Assembly: GCA_002501205.1 (NCBI GenBank)
Contig: DLRW01000024.1
Span: 1-45,497 of the forward strand
From: Flavobacteriales bacterium UBA7878
GTDB taxonomy: Bacteria; Bacteroidota; Bacteroidia; Flavobacteriales; Schleiferiaceae
DNA: 45,497 nt
Direction: 5' to 3'
Shown here one piece after another: positions 1-7,689 of the stretch. The notes below the pieces were generated by a model. The model did no database searches. It saw only the letters and a list, made by a program, of their open reading frames with translations, and was not told the DNA's origin. The translations under genes were made by a program, and so were the position numbers. The first letter of the stretch is position 1. Each line of letters opens with the position of its first letter.

Positions 1-1065
1 TCATTATACGATAAAAATGTGGGCATGGTGGTAAACCATAGCTCTACCTTAAAGGATGGTAAACATTTGGTTGACTTTCTCTTAGCGAATAAAATTAAGG
101 TCAAGAAAATTTTTAGCCCGGAGCATGGTTTTCGTGGTACTGCATCGGCTGGAGCCAAAGTAGAAAGTGGTAAAGACGCTAAAACCGGCTTGCCTGTAAT
201 CTCACTTTATGGAAATCATAAGAAACCTACCGCTGCGGATTTGGAAGGATTGGATATTCTGATCTTCGATATTCAAGATGTAGGGGCACGCTTTTATACC
301 TATATCAGTACTCTAAGCTATGTAATGGAAGCAGCTGCCGAAAATAAGGTTAAGGTGATGGTTTTCGATCGACCTAATCCCCATGGGTACTATATTGATG
401 GGCCCATCCTTGAATTGAAGCATAAATCATTTGTGGGGATGCACCCTGTACCTATTGTACATGGGATGACAGTAGGGGAGTATGCCCGTATGGTTAATGG
501 TGAGGGCTGGCTGCAAGGAGCTGTGCAATGCGATTTGGAGGTAATCCCTTGTCGTAATTACGATCATAATACCGCTTATGAATTACCGATAAAGCCTTCT
601 CCTAATTTGCCCAATCGATTGGCTGTTACCTTGTATCCTTCCCTTTGCTTGTTTGAAGGTACGCCAGTTAGCATTGGTCGCGGCACGGATTTTCCCTTTC
701 AATTAATTGGCGCCCCTTGGTTTAAGGAATTTGGTTTCAACTTTACCCCTGAAGATCGTCCTGGTGCTGCCAACCCACCTTATGAAGGAGTAGAATGCAA
801 AGGTTTTGTACTGCAGGATTTTGCAGACTCCTATATGGATGGACTCGGAGAGATTTACCTTTATTGGTTAGTGGAAAGCTATCGTATGGCTCCGGATAAG
901 ACGAAATTCTTTAAGCCCTTTTTCACTTTATTGGCCGGCACCACTAAACTGCAAGAACAGATAGAACAAGGCCTTTCGGCGGAAGAAATTCGGGCTTCCT
1001 GGCAGGAGGATTTACGGGCCTTTCAGCAGATCCGCAGGAAATATCTGATCTACACCGACTACTAG
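1..1065 (+). CDS. namZ: Exo-beta-N-acetylmuramidase NamZ family protein (DUF1343), 5' end outside the window
   Basis: This is a DUF1343 protein, the family that includes the exo-lytic peptidoglycan hydrolase NamZ, which removes terminal N-acetylmuramic acid residues during cell wall turnover. The frame is open to base 1, reading SLYDKNVGMVVNHSS, so the start lies upstream and the GTG at 19 is internal. Family hallmarks are VNHSS, FSPEHGFRG (about residues 33-41 counted from the GTG), IFDIQDVGARFYTYISTL, FDRPNP, and the late segment SPNLPNRLAVTLYPSLCLFEG followed by SIGRGTDFPFQ. Roughly 40-60 N-terminal residues, including any signal peptide, are missing. The stop codon TAG interlocks with the stop of the convergent glycosyltransferase gene in the palindrome CTAG. 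Family assignment is firm; the exact enzymatic activity is inferred from the family. Confidence 0.9.
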   Translation, partial: SLYDKNVGMVVNHSSTLKDGKHLVDFLLANKIKVKKIFSPEHGFRGTASAGAKVESGKDAKTGLPVISLYGNHKKPTAADLEGLDILIFDIQDVGARFYTYISTLSYVMEAAAENKVKVMVFDRPNPHGYYIDGPILELKHKSFVGMHPVPIVHGMTVGEYARMVNGEGWLQGAVQCDLEVIPCRNYDHNTAYELPIKPSPNLPNRLAVTLYPSLCLFEGTPVSIGRGTDFPFQLIGAPWFKEFGFNFTPEDRPGAANPPYEGVECKGFVLQDFADSYMDGLGEIYLYWLVESYRMAPDKTKFFKPFFTLLAGTTKLQEQIEQGLSAEEIRASWQEDLRAFQQIRRKYLIYTDY

Positions 1066-2159
1066 TCTTCTTCCACCAAATTTTGATAAAAGGCTTCGTA
1101 GCCTTCAATACTGCGCTCTGAGCTAAAGCGGGTACGAATCCTCTCCTTAGCAGCGGCCCCCATTTTAGCAGGTGTCTCTGGATCAGCATACATCTTTAGT
1201 AATGCTTTAGCCATGGCCTTTGGGTTTTTCTTAGGCACCACATAACCCGATACTCCATCTTCAATCATTTCCCGATTTCCAGGGATATCAGTAATAATAG
1301 CTGCTGTACCTAAAGACATACCTTCCAAAACCGATTTGGTGATCGACTCCCCATAAAGTGAAGAGAGTAAAAAGGTTTGCGCCATTTTTACAATCCTTAA
1401 GCTATCACCACGCCAACCCATAATATGGATACGATCGGGGCGAGGCAGACTGTTTATGATCTTGAGGTTTTCTTCATTGTCCATATCCTTGCCCAAAATC
1501 AGCAGATGGATATTGGCCTCTTCCGGAATGTGTGCAAAGGCTTTAAGCAGATAAGGCATGCCTTTCATCCTCCGATTATTGGCAGCGCATACGGCATAAA
1601 AAGCATCGGGATCCAGACCTAATTCGGCATGGGGCATGCTTTCTACCTCTTCATACCATTCCAAACGATGCCCTTTGTTTACGGTTACCAGTTTCGGTTT
1701 TACAAAAACACTGGCTCTTTCGATATGCTCCTTAACGCCTTCTGAATTGCAAAGCACTGCATCTACTCTGGGATGCAAGAATTTATAGTAGCAAGAGGGA
1801 TCGTACCAGTGGATATGCCCTTCAAAGCCGCGGTATAAAACTACCTTAACCGGAGTGCCCTTCGCTGCCTGAATACCATTTACCATTGATACTCCATTAA
1901 AGAGATGCATCACATCGTAGGCACCCTCTAAAATTTCTTTATGAATAAAAGCGATTTCCTCCTTATCGAACTTTTTCTGGGGATGAAAATCAATCAGGCG
2001 AATCCCGGCCTCACGGAAATTTTCGCAGTAGGCACTATCGCCATAGGTCATTATAGTTACCGAATGCCCTTTCTTCTGTAAGCCGATAAAAATCTCAGCT
2101 TCAGGGCGAACGGTAATGGTAGTACGGTAATTACTTATGACCAATATTTTGAGGGGCAT
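1062..2159 (-). CDS. GT4-family glycosyltransferase
   Basis: A GT-B fold glycosyltransferase of about 365 residues that should transfer a sugar from a nucleotide donor to an unknown cell-surface or secreted acceptor. The N-terminal half begins MPLKILVISNY with a flexible loop (TTITVRPEAEIF) and the C-terminal half carries the donor-binding E-x7-E motif in YGESITKSVLEGMSLG (about residues 269-284), followed by TDIPGNREMIEDGVSGYVV, as in RfaG/GT4 enzymes. The start at 2159 is preferred because it places the first beta strand at the N-terminus; the frame stays open to 2225 but the extra 22 residues have no family character. No other polysaccharide genes are adjacent, so the pathway cannot be named. 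It is divergent from the decarboxylase at 2266 with about 106 bases between them. Confidence 0.85.
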   Translation of the reverse strand: MPLKILVISNYRTTITVRPEAEIFIGLQKKGHSVTIMTYGDSAYCENFREAGIRLIDFHPQKKFDKEEIAFIHKEILEGAYDVMHLFNGVSMVNGIQAAKGTPVKVVLYRGFEGHIHWYDPSCYYKFLHPRVDAVLCNSEGVKEHIERASVFVKPKLVTVNKGHRLEWYEEVESMPHAELGLDPDAFYAVCAANNRRMKGMPYLLKAFAHIPEEANIHLLILGKDMDNEENLKIINSLPRPDRIHIMGWRGDSLRIVKMAQTFLLSSLYGESITKSVLEGMSLGTAAIITDIPGNREMIEDGVSGYVVPKKNPKAMAKALLKMYADPETPAKMGAAAKERIRTRFSSERSIEGYEAFYQNLVEED

Positions 2160-2253
2160 TCCTGAAATTTTGGGCGAAGGTACATAATCAGCAATAGCTG
2201 AAAACTGTAGGGAAAATATGGGCATTTATCAGGGTTTAACAAGAGGCTCGCTG

Positions 2254-2261
2254 TAATTTTG
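2254..2261 (+). promoter_or_regulatory. -7 box TAATTTTG, 4 bases before an ATG
   Basis: The octamer TAATTTTG matches the Bacteroidota -7 consensus TAnnTTTG exactly. It ends only 4 bases before the ATG at 2266, so transcription would start at or next to that codon, giving a leaderless or nearly leaderless message. The alternative ATG at 2281 would have a leader of about 15 bases. No clear -33 TTTG is visible. Confidence 0.45.
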
Positions 2262-2265
2262 CAGC

Positions 2266-3504
2266 ATGATTTGGAAACACATGACCAAACCCGAAATTAA
2301 GGATCGGGTATACAAAGCTTTAGCGGAAAACCGTAATTACGATAGCGACTTTATTTTAGGTATTCCCGGAACATATCTCGATACCGCCCAGTTTCATCGT
2401 GATGCTGATTTTTTAGAAGACGCCCCCTTTTTACGCACCTTTATTAATAATCCCAATCATATTGGTTGTCACACTCTTACCGGTGATGAAGGGGAGGATC
2501 TTTTCCGAGGTACCCAGAAAATTGAGGTGGAATTAATCCGGATGATTTCCGAAGAAATTATGCGAGCCGAAGCGCGTTCCATTGATGGTTATGTAGCTCC
2601 CGGTGGAACCGAAGCCAATATTCAGGCTTTGTGGATTTACCGAAATTATTATCAAAAGGAATTCGGCGCAAAGGCCTCGGAGGTAGCTGTAGTTTTTAGT
2701 GATGACAGCCATTATAGCTTTTACAAAGGAGCCAACTTATTGGGTATTCGGGCCCTTAATGTTCCGGTAGGGGAGCAAGATCGCATGATTAAAGACGACG
2801 CATTGCAAGCAGTTTTGGAGCAAGCTAAAGTTGATGGGATTAAATACTTTATTGCCATTGCCAATATGAGTACTACCATGTTTGGCTCGGTAGATGATCC
2901 CGATCAAATTGCGGATGTATTTGAGTCGATGGATCTGCCCTATAAAATGCATGTAGATGGAGCTTTTGGTGGCTTCATTTATCCCTTCACTAATCCCAAT
3001 TCCAAACTTCACTTTGGCAATCCTCGCATTAATTCCATGACGGTAGATGCGCATAAAATGTTGATGGCGCCTTATGGTACCGGCGTTTTTATGATTCGCA
3101 AGGATTGGATTCAATATGCCGCTACTAGCGAAGCTTCCTATGTACAGGGATTAGACTATACCATGGTCGGTAGCCGTTCAGGGGCCCAAGCCGTTTCTAT
3201 TTGGATGATTTTAATGACCCATGGTCCTAAGGGATGGAAGAATACCATGGAGCGATTGATCATCGAAACCGATAAGCTATGTTCGGCATTGGATGATATG
3301 GGGATCAGCTATTTCCGTGATCCCCATTTAAATATTGTGACTATGCATGCTCCACAGGTTCCAGTGGAAATCCCAGGTAAATACCGATTGGTAAGCGACA
3401 ATTTTGGCGCCGAACCTAAGTGGTGGAAAATTGTGGTTATGCAGCACACCATCGGCAAAGTGGTAGACCAGTTTATTGCTGATATGCGATCCGCTTTAGC
3501 CTAA
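2266..3504 (+). CDS. PLP-dependent group II amino acid decarboxylase family protein
   Basis: A fold-type I pyridoxal phosphate enzyme of the group II decarboxylase family (PF00282; glutamate, aspartate, histidine and aromatic amino acid decarboxylases), 412 residues. Visible motifs: GYVAPGGTEANIQALW (cofactor phosphate region), DDSHYSFYKGANLLG with the ring-stacking His, HVDGAFGGF with the Asp that contacts the pyridine nitrogen, and VDAHKMLMAPYGTG, in which Lys264 is the expected Schiff-base lysine. The substrate cannot be read from the sequence. Start choice: ATG 2266 gives MIWKHMTKPEIKDRV, which resembles the MxWKK opening I remember for flavobacterial relatives; ATG 2281 is the alternative. 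The 3' end interlocks by 4 bases with the convergent kinase gene. Confidence 0.88.
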   Translation: MIWKHMTKPEIKDRVYKALAENRNYDSDFILGIPGTYLDTAQFHRDADFLEDAPFLRTFINNPNHIGCHTLTGDEGEDLFRGTQKIEVELIRMISEEIMRAEARSIDGYVAPGGTEANIQALWIYRNYYQKEFGAKASEVAVVFSDDSHYSFYKGANLLGIRALNVPVGEQDRMIKDDALQAVLEQAKVDGIKYFIAIANMSTTMFGSVDDPDQIADVFESMDLPYKMHVDGAFGGFIYPFTNPNSKLHFGNPRINSMTVDAHKMLMAPYGTGVFMIRKDWIQYAATSEASYVQGLDYTMVGSRSGAQAVSIWMILMTHGPKGWKNTMERLIIETDKLCSALDDMGISYFRDPHLNIVTMHAPQVPVEIPGKYRLVSDNFGAEPKWWKIVVMQHTIGKVVDQFIADMRSALA

Positions 3505-5075
3505 GCTTTCCATAAGGGAAGTCGGATATCGAATACCGCACCATTATCATTAAAAGCGTGGATGTTCCCTCCGTGGGCATCCACGTATTGTTTTACGATG
3601 GTTAATCCTAAGCCAGTACCATCTGCCTTTCCTTCCGTGGTAAAGGGTTGAAAGATTTTAGATAAAACGGTAGGAGGGATACCCGGACCATTATCGTGAA
3701 TGGTAATTCGGTGGAAATTCCCATCATTGGAGCATTCAATTCTTATCGTAGGATTCGGAATATTAAAGTCAAGCAAAGCGTCTCCTGCATTGCTTAAAAT
3801 ATTCATTATCATCCTTTTAATTTTGCTGGCATCTCCTTGTAGGTAAACCTCTTCTTTTTCTTGTAAGTCAAAATGGATGTTACTTAAATCACGTCGATTA
3901 TTGGTAAGAGTAATCGCTTCCTTGATTAGATTATCCAACAGTACTTTTTCTTTCTTAATGGGTGCATCACGCACAAAATCCAGGAAATCATCCAAAATTT
4001 CAGAAGCCTGACGAGAACTTTGGTCCAGTAATCTTAATAGCTCTTCATTAGCGCCATCTGCTCTGAGCATGTCGGTAATTTGAGGAATGTTTTTGATGGG
4101 CGTACGTAAATCATGCATCAGCATACCCAAAGCATTTCCTGCCGCACTCAGTTTTTCTTTACGTAAAAGCTCTTCTTGCAAATGAGCATTTTGAATGGCA
4201 TGCGTTGCATTCTGAATAAAGAGCTGTAGCAAGTAGATCTTTTCCGTCTTTAAAGTTTCATTCGGTTTTAAGAGCGCGAAAACCGGGTAATCCTGCAATA
4301 AGGCTAAGACTACATTATCGTTCTGGACGATAGATTCGGAGTTGTGGCGAGCTACCCGAATCATTTTTAATAAGGCCTCACGATTAAGAGAGTCCTCTAC
4401 ATTACCCACTTTAAAAAGAAGGTCCAGCTCTTCTTCCTCGCGCATCATACCCATCACCGCATTTTCGGTTCCAATATAGCGGGCCAATTGATCGAAAATA
4501 TTCTGTAAGAGGCTATTTAATTGGGTTTCCCCGATGGTAATTCTGCCGGTGGTGGCAATTAAATCCTCGAGGTTACGAAGCTTGTTGTAGTCATTAACGG
4601 CCTTGGTAGCCAATTGCAGAATCTCTTCTGAATTATAGGGCTTTACATGGTAGCCAACATTCTTTCCAGCTTCCTTTACAATCTGATCGATTGAATGGTC
4701 CGAATAGGCCGTAACAATGATGATTTCTACTTTTCCATCTACTAAACGAATGCGCTTGGCAGTTTCCAATCCATCCCAGCCTGGCATTCGCATATCCAGG
4801 AAAATCACTGCATAAGGATCTCCGTTTTCCACGGCTTCACTAACCTTTTCCAGACCAACCTGTCCATTGTAGGCCTTGTCTACTCTGAAGTCGGGGAATT
4901 GCTTATTGTCAACAACCGGTGTCTCAGTTTTTTCTTCTTCATCAAAAAGGAGGTCGAGCGCATCATCTACTTTTTTGTTTTTCTCCTTGCGATGAGGAAT
5001 GAGGATTTCCTCAATATTATCACGTACCATCTCCTCATCATCGATGATCAGGACTCTTGTGTTTAGTTTTTCCAT
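3501..5075 (-). CDS. Hybrid response regulator / sensor histidine kinase
   Basis: A cytoplasmic 524-residue protein with an N-terminal receiver domain and a C-terminal kinase core. Receiver: acidic pair D12-D13, phosphoacceptor D94 in IFLDMRMPGWDG, T122 and K145 (HVKPYN). Between helix 1 and strand 2 lies an unusual insertion of about 30 mostly charged residues (roughly 28-60). Residues about 180-300 look like a GAF-type sensor. Kinase core: H321 in MLMHDLRTPIKN, N box NILSNAGDAL (N426), G1 DNGPGIPP (461-468), G2 GTGLGLTIVK. No membrane segment is present. The gene starts 6 bases after the stop of the PAS kinase at 5082, so the two are almost certainly cotranscribed, and that kinase may phosphorylate this receiver. 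The target output is unknown. Confidence 0.9.
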   Translation of the reverse strand: MEKLNTRVLIIDDEEMVRDNIEEILIPHRKEKNKKVDDALDLLFDEEEKTETPVVDNKQFPDFRVDKAYNGQVGLEKVSEAVENGDPYAVIFLDMRMPGWDGLETAKRIRLVDGKVEIIIVTAYSDHSIDQIVKEAGKNVGYHVKPYNSEEILQLATKAVNDYNKLRNLEDLIATTGRITIGETQLNSLLQNIFDQLARYIGTENAVMGMMREEEELDLLFKVGNVEDSLNREALLKMIRVARHNSESIVQNDNVVLALLQDYPVFALLKPNETLKTEKIYLLQLFIQNATHAIQNAHLQEELLRKEKLSAAGNALGMLMHDLRTPIKNIPQITDMLRADGANEELLRLLDQSSRQASEILDDFLDFVRDAPIKKEKVLLDNLIKEAITLTNNRRDLSNIHFDLQEKEEVYLQGDASKIKRMIMNILSNAGDALLDFNIPNPTIRIECSNDGNFHRITIHDNGPGIPPTVLSKIFQPFTTEGKADGTGLGLTIVKQYVDAHGGNIHAFNDNGAVFDIRLPLWKA

Positions 5076-5081
5076 GAAGTT

Positions 5082-6353
5082 TTAGTCTTGTTGTAGGGGG
5101 ATTGTAACTTGAACGGTAGCACCTTTACCTGGTCCATCACTTAGGATAGATAGGGTGCCGGAATGACTTTCAATTATAGCGCGACTGGTGGCCATTCCAA
5201 TGCCACTGCCTTGGGTTTTGGTGGTAAAACCTCGTTCAAATAATTTATCAGTTTGATTAGGCTCAAAGCCAATACCACTGTCTTGAATCGTAACTTCCAG
5301 GTGGTCACCTATTTCTTTAAGATCAATAGATAGTCGATGGTCTTCACCTCCGGCATCATCAATTGCATCCAAAGCATTCTTAATCAAGTTAATGAAAACC
5401 TGAATTAATTTCGTGCGGTCTCCAGTAAATTTGGAGCAGTCCTCAGGAATATTCGCCTCTAGTTTAATGCGACGTTTTTCTATGCTGGCCATTAGTATAG
5501 ACAAGGCATCGTAAAGCACACTCTTAATGTGAACCGGATCTCTTTTTGTGTCGCCGTTTTGATAAACATATTGGCGTTGAATGTTGAGAATATCACTTAT
5601 ATGACTGGTGATTCCCATTTGCTCCTTGAGATTTTGATTGAGCTCTTCCTCTAATTTCCTCTGATTTTCTTCCAGCCCAGTAACCAAATTCACCAGTGCT
5701 TGAAACTTGCTTTCACCCAAGGCATCAGTTAAATCAGCGCGCTTAACTTCAAAAAACTGGAGCAGCTTCTTAAGAGTCTCCAAGTCGCTGTTTTCTAAAC
5801 TACGACGTGCTTTAGTGAGGTGAGAACCAATGCCAACAACAGCATTTCCAATATCGTGTAAAACCCCAGCTGCCATTTCGAATTTGGAGCGGTCAATCGC
5901 CATTTTCTGATTTAGATCAGCGAGCTCCTCCTGGGCTGTATGGTAATTAGTGATATCATCGAAGCTATAAACTATAGACTCCTCGGATACCTTGTTAATG
6001 GAATAAAAGAAATGTCGGATAATCTTTTCTCCTTTGTATTCCATCTCCACCGTTTGTTTCTGCTGGGTAATCACAAAACCGGTTGGATCGGGGAAGTTTT
6101 CTACTTTTTCCGCAATACCGGGGGCAATCATTTCCAATAGATTCAAAATATTCGTGGGTGCTTGTCCCGCTTGTTGAAACAAGGGCAAAACCATTTGTTC
6201 TGCCATTTGATTCATATGTAGAATATTTCCGGGTTTATCCGCTACAATGAGGCCAATTGCAGCTTGGTCGAGGATCGTTAAGAGGTCCTGACCAGAGGGT
6301 CCTGAGTGGGGCGTTTTCATGTCTCTAAAATTCATAAAAAAATCCGTAACCAT
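5082..6353 (-). CDS. PAS-domain sensor histidine kinase
   Basis: A soluble 423-residue kinase. An N-terminal PAS domain (about 22-136) begins with LLTILDQAAIGLIVADKPG. The phosphoacceptor helix carries H166 in AAGVLHDIGNAVVGIGSHL, the LHDIGN-type H box found in a distinct group of kinases, followed by a long helical segment to about 265. The ATPase domain shows the N box INLIKNALDAID (N326), G1 DSGIGFEP (358-365), and RGFTTKTQGSGIGMATS. Alternative ATG starts exist at 6335 and 6320; 6353 is the longest. It is flanked by the thioredoxin gene upstream (about 41 bases) and the REC-kinase downstream (6 bases), suggesting one operon. Linkage to thioredoxin hints at redox input, but no cysteine or cofactor motif in the PAS domain supports that directly. 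Confidence 0.9.
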   Translation of the reverse strand: MVTDFFMNFRDMKTPHSGPSGQDLLTILDQAAIGLIVADKPGNILHMNQMAEQMVLPLFQQAGQAPTNILNLLEMIAPGIAEKVENFPDPTGFVITQQKQTVEMEYKGEKIIRHFFYSINKVSEESIVYSFDDITNYHTAQEELADLNQKMAIDRSKFEMAAGVLHDIGNAVVGIGSHLTKARRSLENSDLETLKKLLQFFEVKRADLTDALGESKFQALVNLVTGLEENQRKLEEELNQNLKEQMGITSHISDILNIQRQYVYQNGDTKRDPVHIKSVLYDALSILMASIEKRRIKLEANIPEDCSKFTGDRTKLIQVFINLIKNALDAIDDAGGEDHRLSIDLKEIGDHLEVTIQDSGIGFEPNQTDKLFERGFTTKTQGSGIGMATSRAIIESHSGTLSILSDGPGKGATVQVTIPLQQD

Positions 6354-6384
6354 TGCTGGATACGGATCTTGAGTTTATAAATTT

Positions 6385-6405
6385 TTTCCAATGATTATTT
6401 GGAAA
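6385..6405. repeat. Inverted repeat at the thioredoxin stop codon
   Basis: The arms TTTCCAA and TTGGAAA flank a 7-base loop and cover the stop codon of the thioredoxin gene. There is no T-run on either side, so it is not a classical terminator. It could lower readthrough from thioredoxin into the kinase genes or be fortuitous. Confidence 0.3.
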
Positions 6406-6757
6406 CCATCAGTTCTTCTTCAATTACCTTTTGAAGGTTGTGTTTAGGCATGGCACCACGCGACATCATTGGGGTTCCGTCCATCGGGATAAAGAGAATG
6501 GAAGGAATGCTTTGGATTCCGAAAGCGCCTGCTAGCTCTTGTTCCACCTCGGTATCAACCTTGTAAATGATAATGTCATCCTTGTATTCATCACTCAGTT
6601 CTTCGAAAATTGGCGCTACCATTTGACAAGGTCCACACCAATCGGCATAAAAGTCGATAATGGCGGGTTTGTTACCCTGATACTTCCATTCTTTATATTG
6701 AGTGTAATCAAACACGTCTTTTTTAAATTGCTCGGTACTAAGTTTTACTGTAGGCAT
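6395..6757 (-). CDS. trxA: Thioredoxin
   Basis: A single-domain cytoplasmic thioredoxin of 120 residues that reduces protein disulfides. It shows the core IIDFYADWCGPCQMVAPIFE with the WCGPC redox site, then YKVDTEVEQELAGAFGIQSIPSILF, whose IPS segment contains the conserved cis-proline. There is no signal peptide when translation starts at MPTVKLS (6757); the frame continues to 6793, but that extension would run into a good minus-strand -7 box at 6776-6783, so 6757 is preferred. It is the first gene of a probable operon with two histidine kinases. Confidence 0.92.
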   Translation of the reverse strand: MPTVKLSTEQFKKDVFDYTQYKEWKYQGNKPAIIDFYADWCGPCQMVAPIFEELSDEYKDDIIIYKVDTEVEQELAGAFGIQSIPSILFIPMDGTPMMSRGAMPKHNLQKVIEEELMVSK

Positions 6758-6775
6758 TTTTCTCGTTTTACTCTG

Positions 6776-6783
6776 CAAAGGTA
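6776..6783 (-). promoter_or_regulatory. -7 box TACCTTTG for the thioredoxin-kinase operon
   Basis: On the minus strand TACCTTTG matches TAnnTTTG exactly and lies 18 bases before the ATG at 6757. It is mirrored by the near match TACCTTAG on the plus strand at 6797-6804, so two back-to-back promoters appear to share one short inverted repeat. Confidence 0.5.
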
Positions 6784-6796
6784 GAAGGAGCATTCC

Positions 6797-6804
6797 TACC
6801 TTAG
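6797..6804 (+). promoter_or_regulatory. Possible -7 box TACCTTAG for the LytTR gene
   Basis: TACCTTAG differs from TAnnTTTG at one position and lies 31 bases before the ATG at 6836. It forms the right arm of an imperfect inverted repeat whose left arm is the thioredoxin -7 box (CAAAGGTAGAA versus TTCCTACCTTAG). Confidence 0.35.
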
Positions 6805-6835
6805 CGTGTCATAAGTTACTCCCACCCATTATATA

Positions 6836-7591
6836 ATGAATAATGATCGCTGGGTCAGAATTTTAGTCTCTGATCGTTTTTTTGGGATAAGCGCTTCACT
6901 TTTCTTGGCGCTCTTTTTAGGACTCTACCGTTCCTTCGGTATTTGGCAGGAATATTCAGCCAGTGGTCATTCCCTTAGCTTTCGCGTGATAAGCTTCAGT
7001 TTGGTGCTTTGGTGCTCTACAGCAATTTGGGAGCAACTATTAAAGGCTAAAGCCCGCTGGTTTCGACGATTTATTCAATTTTTAAGTGGAAACCTATTCC
7101 TATTCCTCTTACTCAACATCTTTTGGCTGGGGCAAGATTGGCAATGGATCAGTTTTTTCAGTCTCAGCGGCGATTTTGCTCTTACCTGGATTTGGCCTAT
7201 TCTGGTTCAAGAAATGGCTTTGGCTTTTAGCCAGTCTCCATCAAGGCAAGAGCCGGAATTGAATATTCAAGATGAAGGTGGGCGCCTGGAACTGAACCTT
7301 CTGCTGAGCCAATTTAGATATGCTGCATCAGAGGGTAATTATATTGAAGTCTACTGCGACCGTGGAGAGGGACTGGAATCAATTTTAATCCGCCAAACTT
7401 TAAAGAAATTACTGGAGCAATATCCGGAGCACCTCATGCGGGTACATCGTAAGTATGTGGTAAACCCCAATCAGATTGCCGAGGTCTATTGGCATTCCAA
7501 AGACTCTTACCTCAAATTGCCAGGAGGAATTCAATTGAAAGTAGGAAATAGCTATCGTGAGGATTTGCAAAAGGCTTGGCAGAAATCTTAA
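6836..7591 (+). CDS. Membrane-anchored LytTR-domain transcriptional regulator
   Basis: A 251-residue protein with three or four hydrophobic segments in its first half (about 15-32, 50-66, 82-98 and 105-130) and a C-terminal LytTR DNA-binding domain (about 150-246), recognisable from FRYAASEGNYIEVYC, LIRQTLKKLLEQYP, and the typical LMRVHRKYVVNPNQIAEV segment. It lacks a receiver domain, so it probably senses a membrane or ligand signal directly rather than through phosphorylation. The serine hydrolase gene follows in the same orientation, and the intervening 98 bases contain a phased direct-repeat array of the type LytTR proteins bind. Autoregulation or regulation of the hydrolase is inference from position. 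Confidence 0.88.
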   Translation: MNNDRWVRILVSDRFFGISASLFLALFLGLYRSFGIWQEYSASGHSLSFRVISFSLVLWCSTAIWEQLLKAKARWFRRFIQFLSGNLFLFLLLNIFWLGQDWQWISFFSLSGDFALTWIWPILVQEMALAFSQSPSRQEPELNIQDEGGRLELNLLLSQFRYAASEGNYIEVYCDRGEGLESILIRQTLKKLLEQYPEHLMRVHRKYVVNPNQIAEVYWHSKDSYLKLPGGIQLKVGNSYREDLQKAWQKS

Positions 7592-7607
7592 TTCCTAAGT
7601 CAGTATT

Positions 7608-7661
7608 CTTCTTTATCCCAGGAATGGCATTTTTATCCCAAAGTCTTGATATTCTTGCCCA
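7608..7661 (+). promoter_or_regulatory. Phased direct repeats, candidate LytTR operator
   Basis: TTTATCCCA occurs at 7612-7620 and again at 7632-7640, exactly 20 bases apart, and the match extends upstream as CxTxTTTATCCCA. A weaker third copy, TTCTTGCCCA, ends at 7661, 21 bases further on. The heptamer TATTCTT also recurs at 7604-7610 and 7650-7656. LytTR proteins typically bind direct repeats of about 9-10 bases spaced two helical turns apart, and the preceding gene encodes a LytTR regulator. Confidence 0.45.
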
Positions 7662-7689
7662 AATAGGAGAAATGGCGGATTTTTGAGCC

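Noticed and set aside
2737..3114. Minus-strand 125-codon frame inside the decarboxylase gene
   Set aside because: It runs against PLP-binding motifs of the real gene and shows no recognisable domain.
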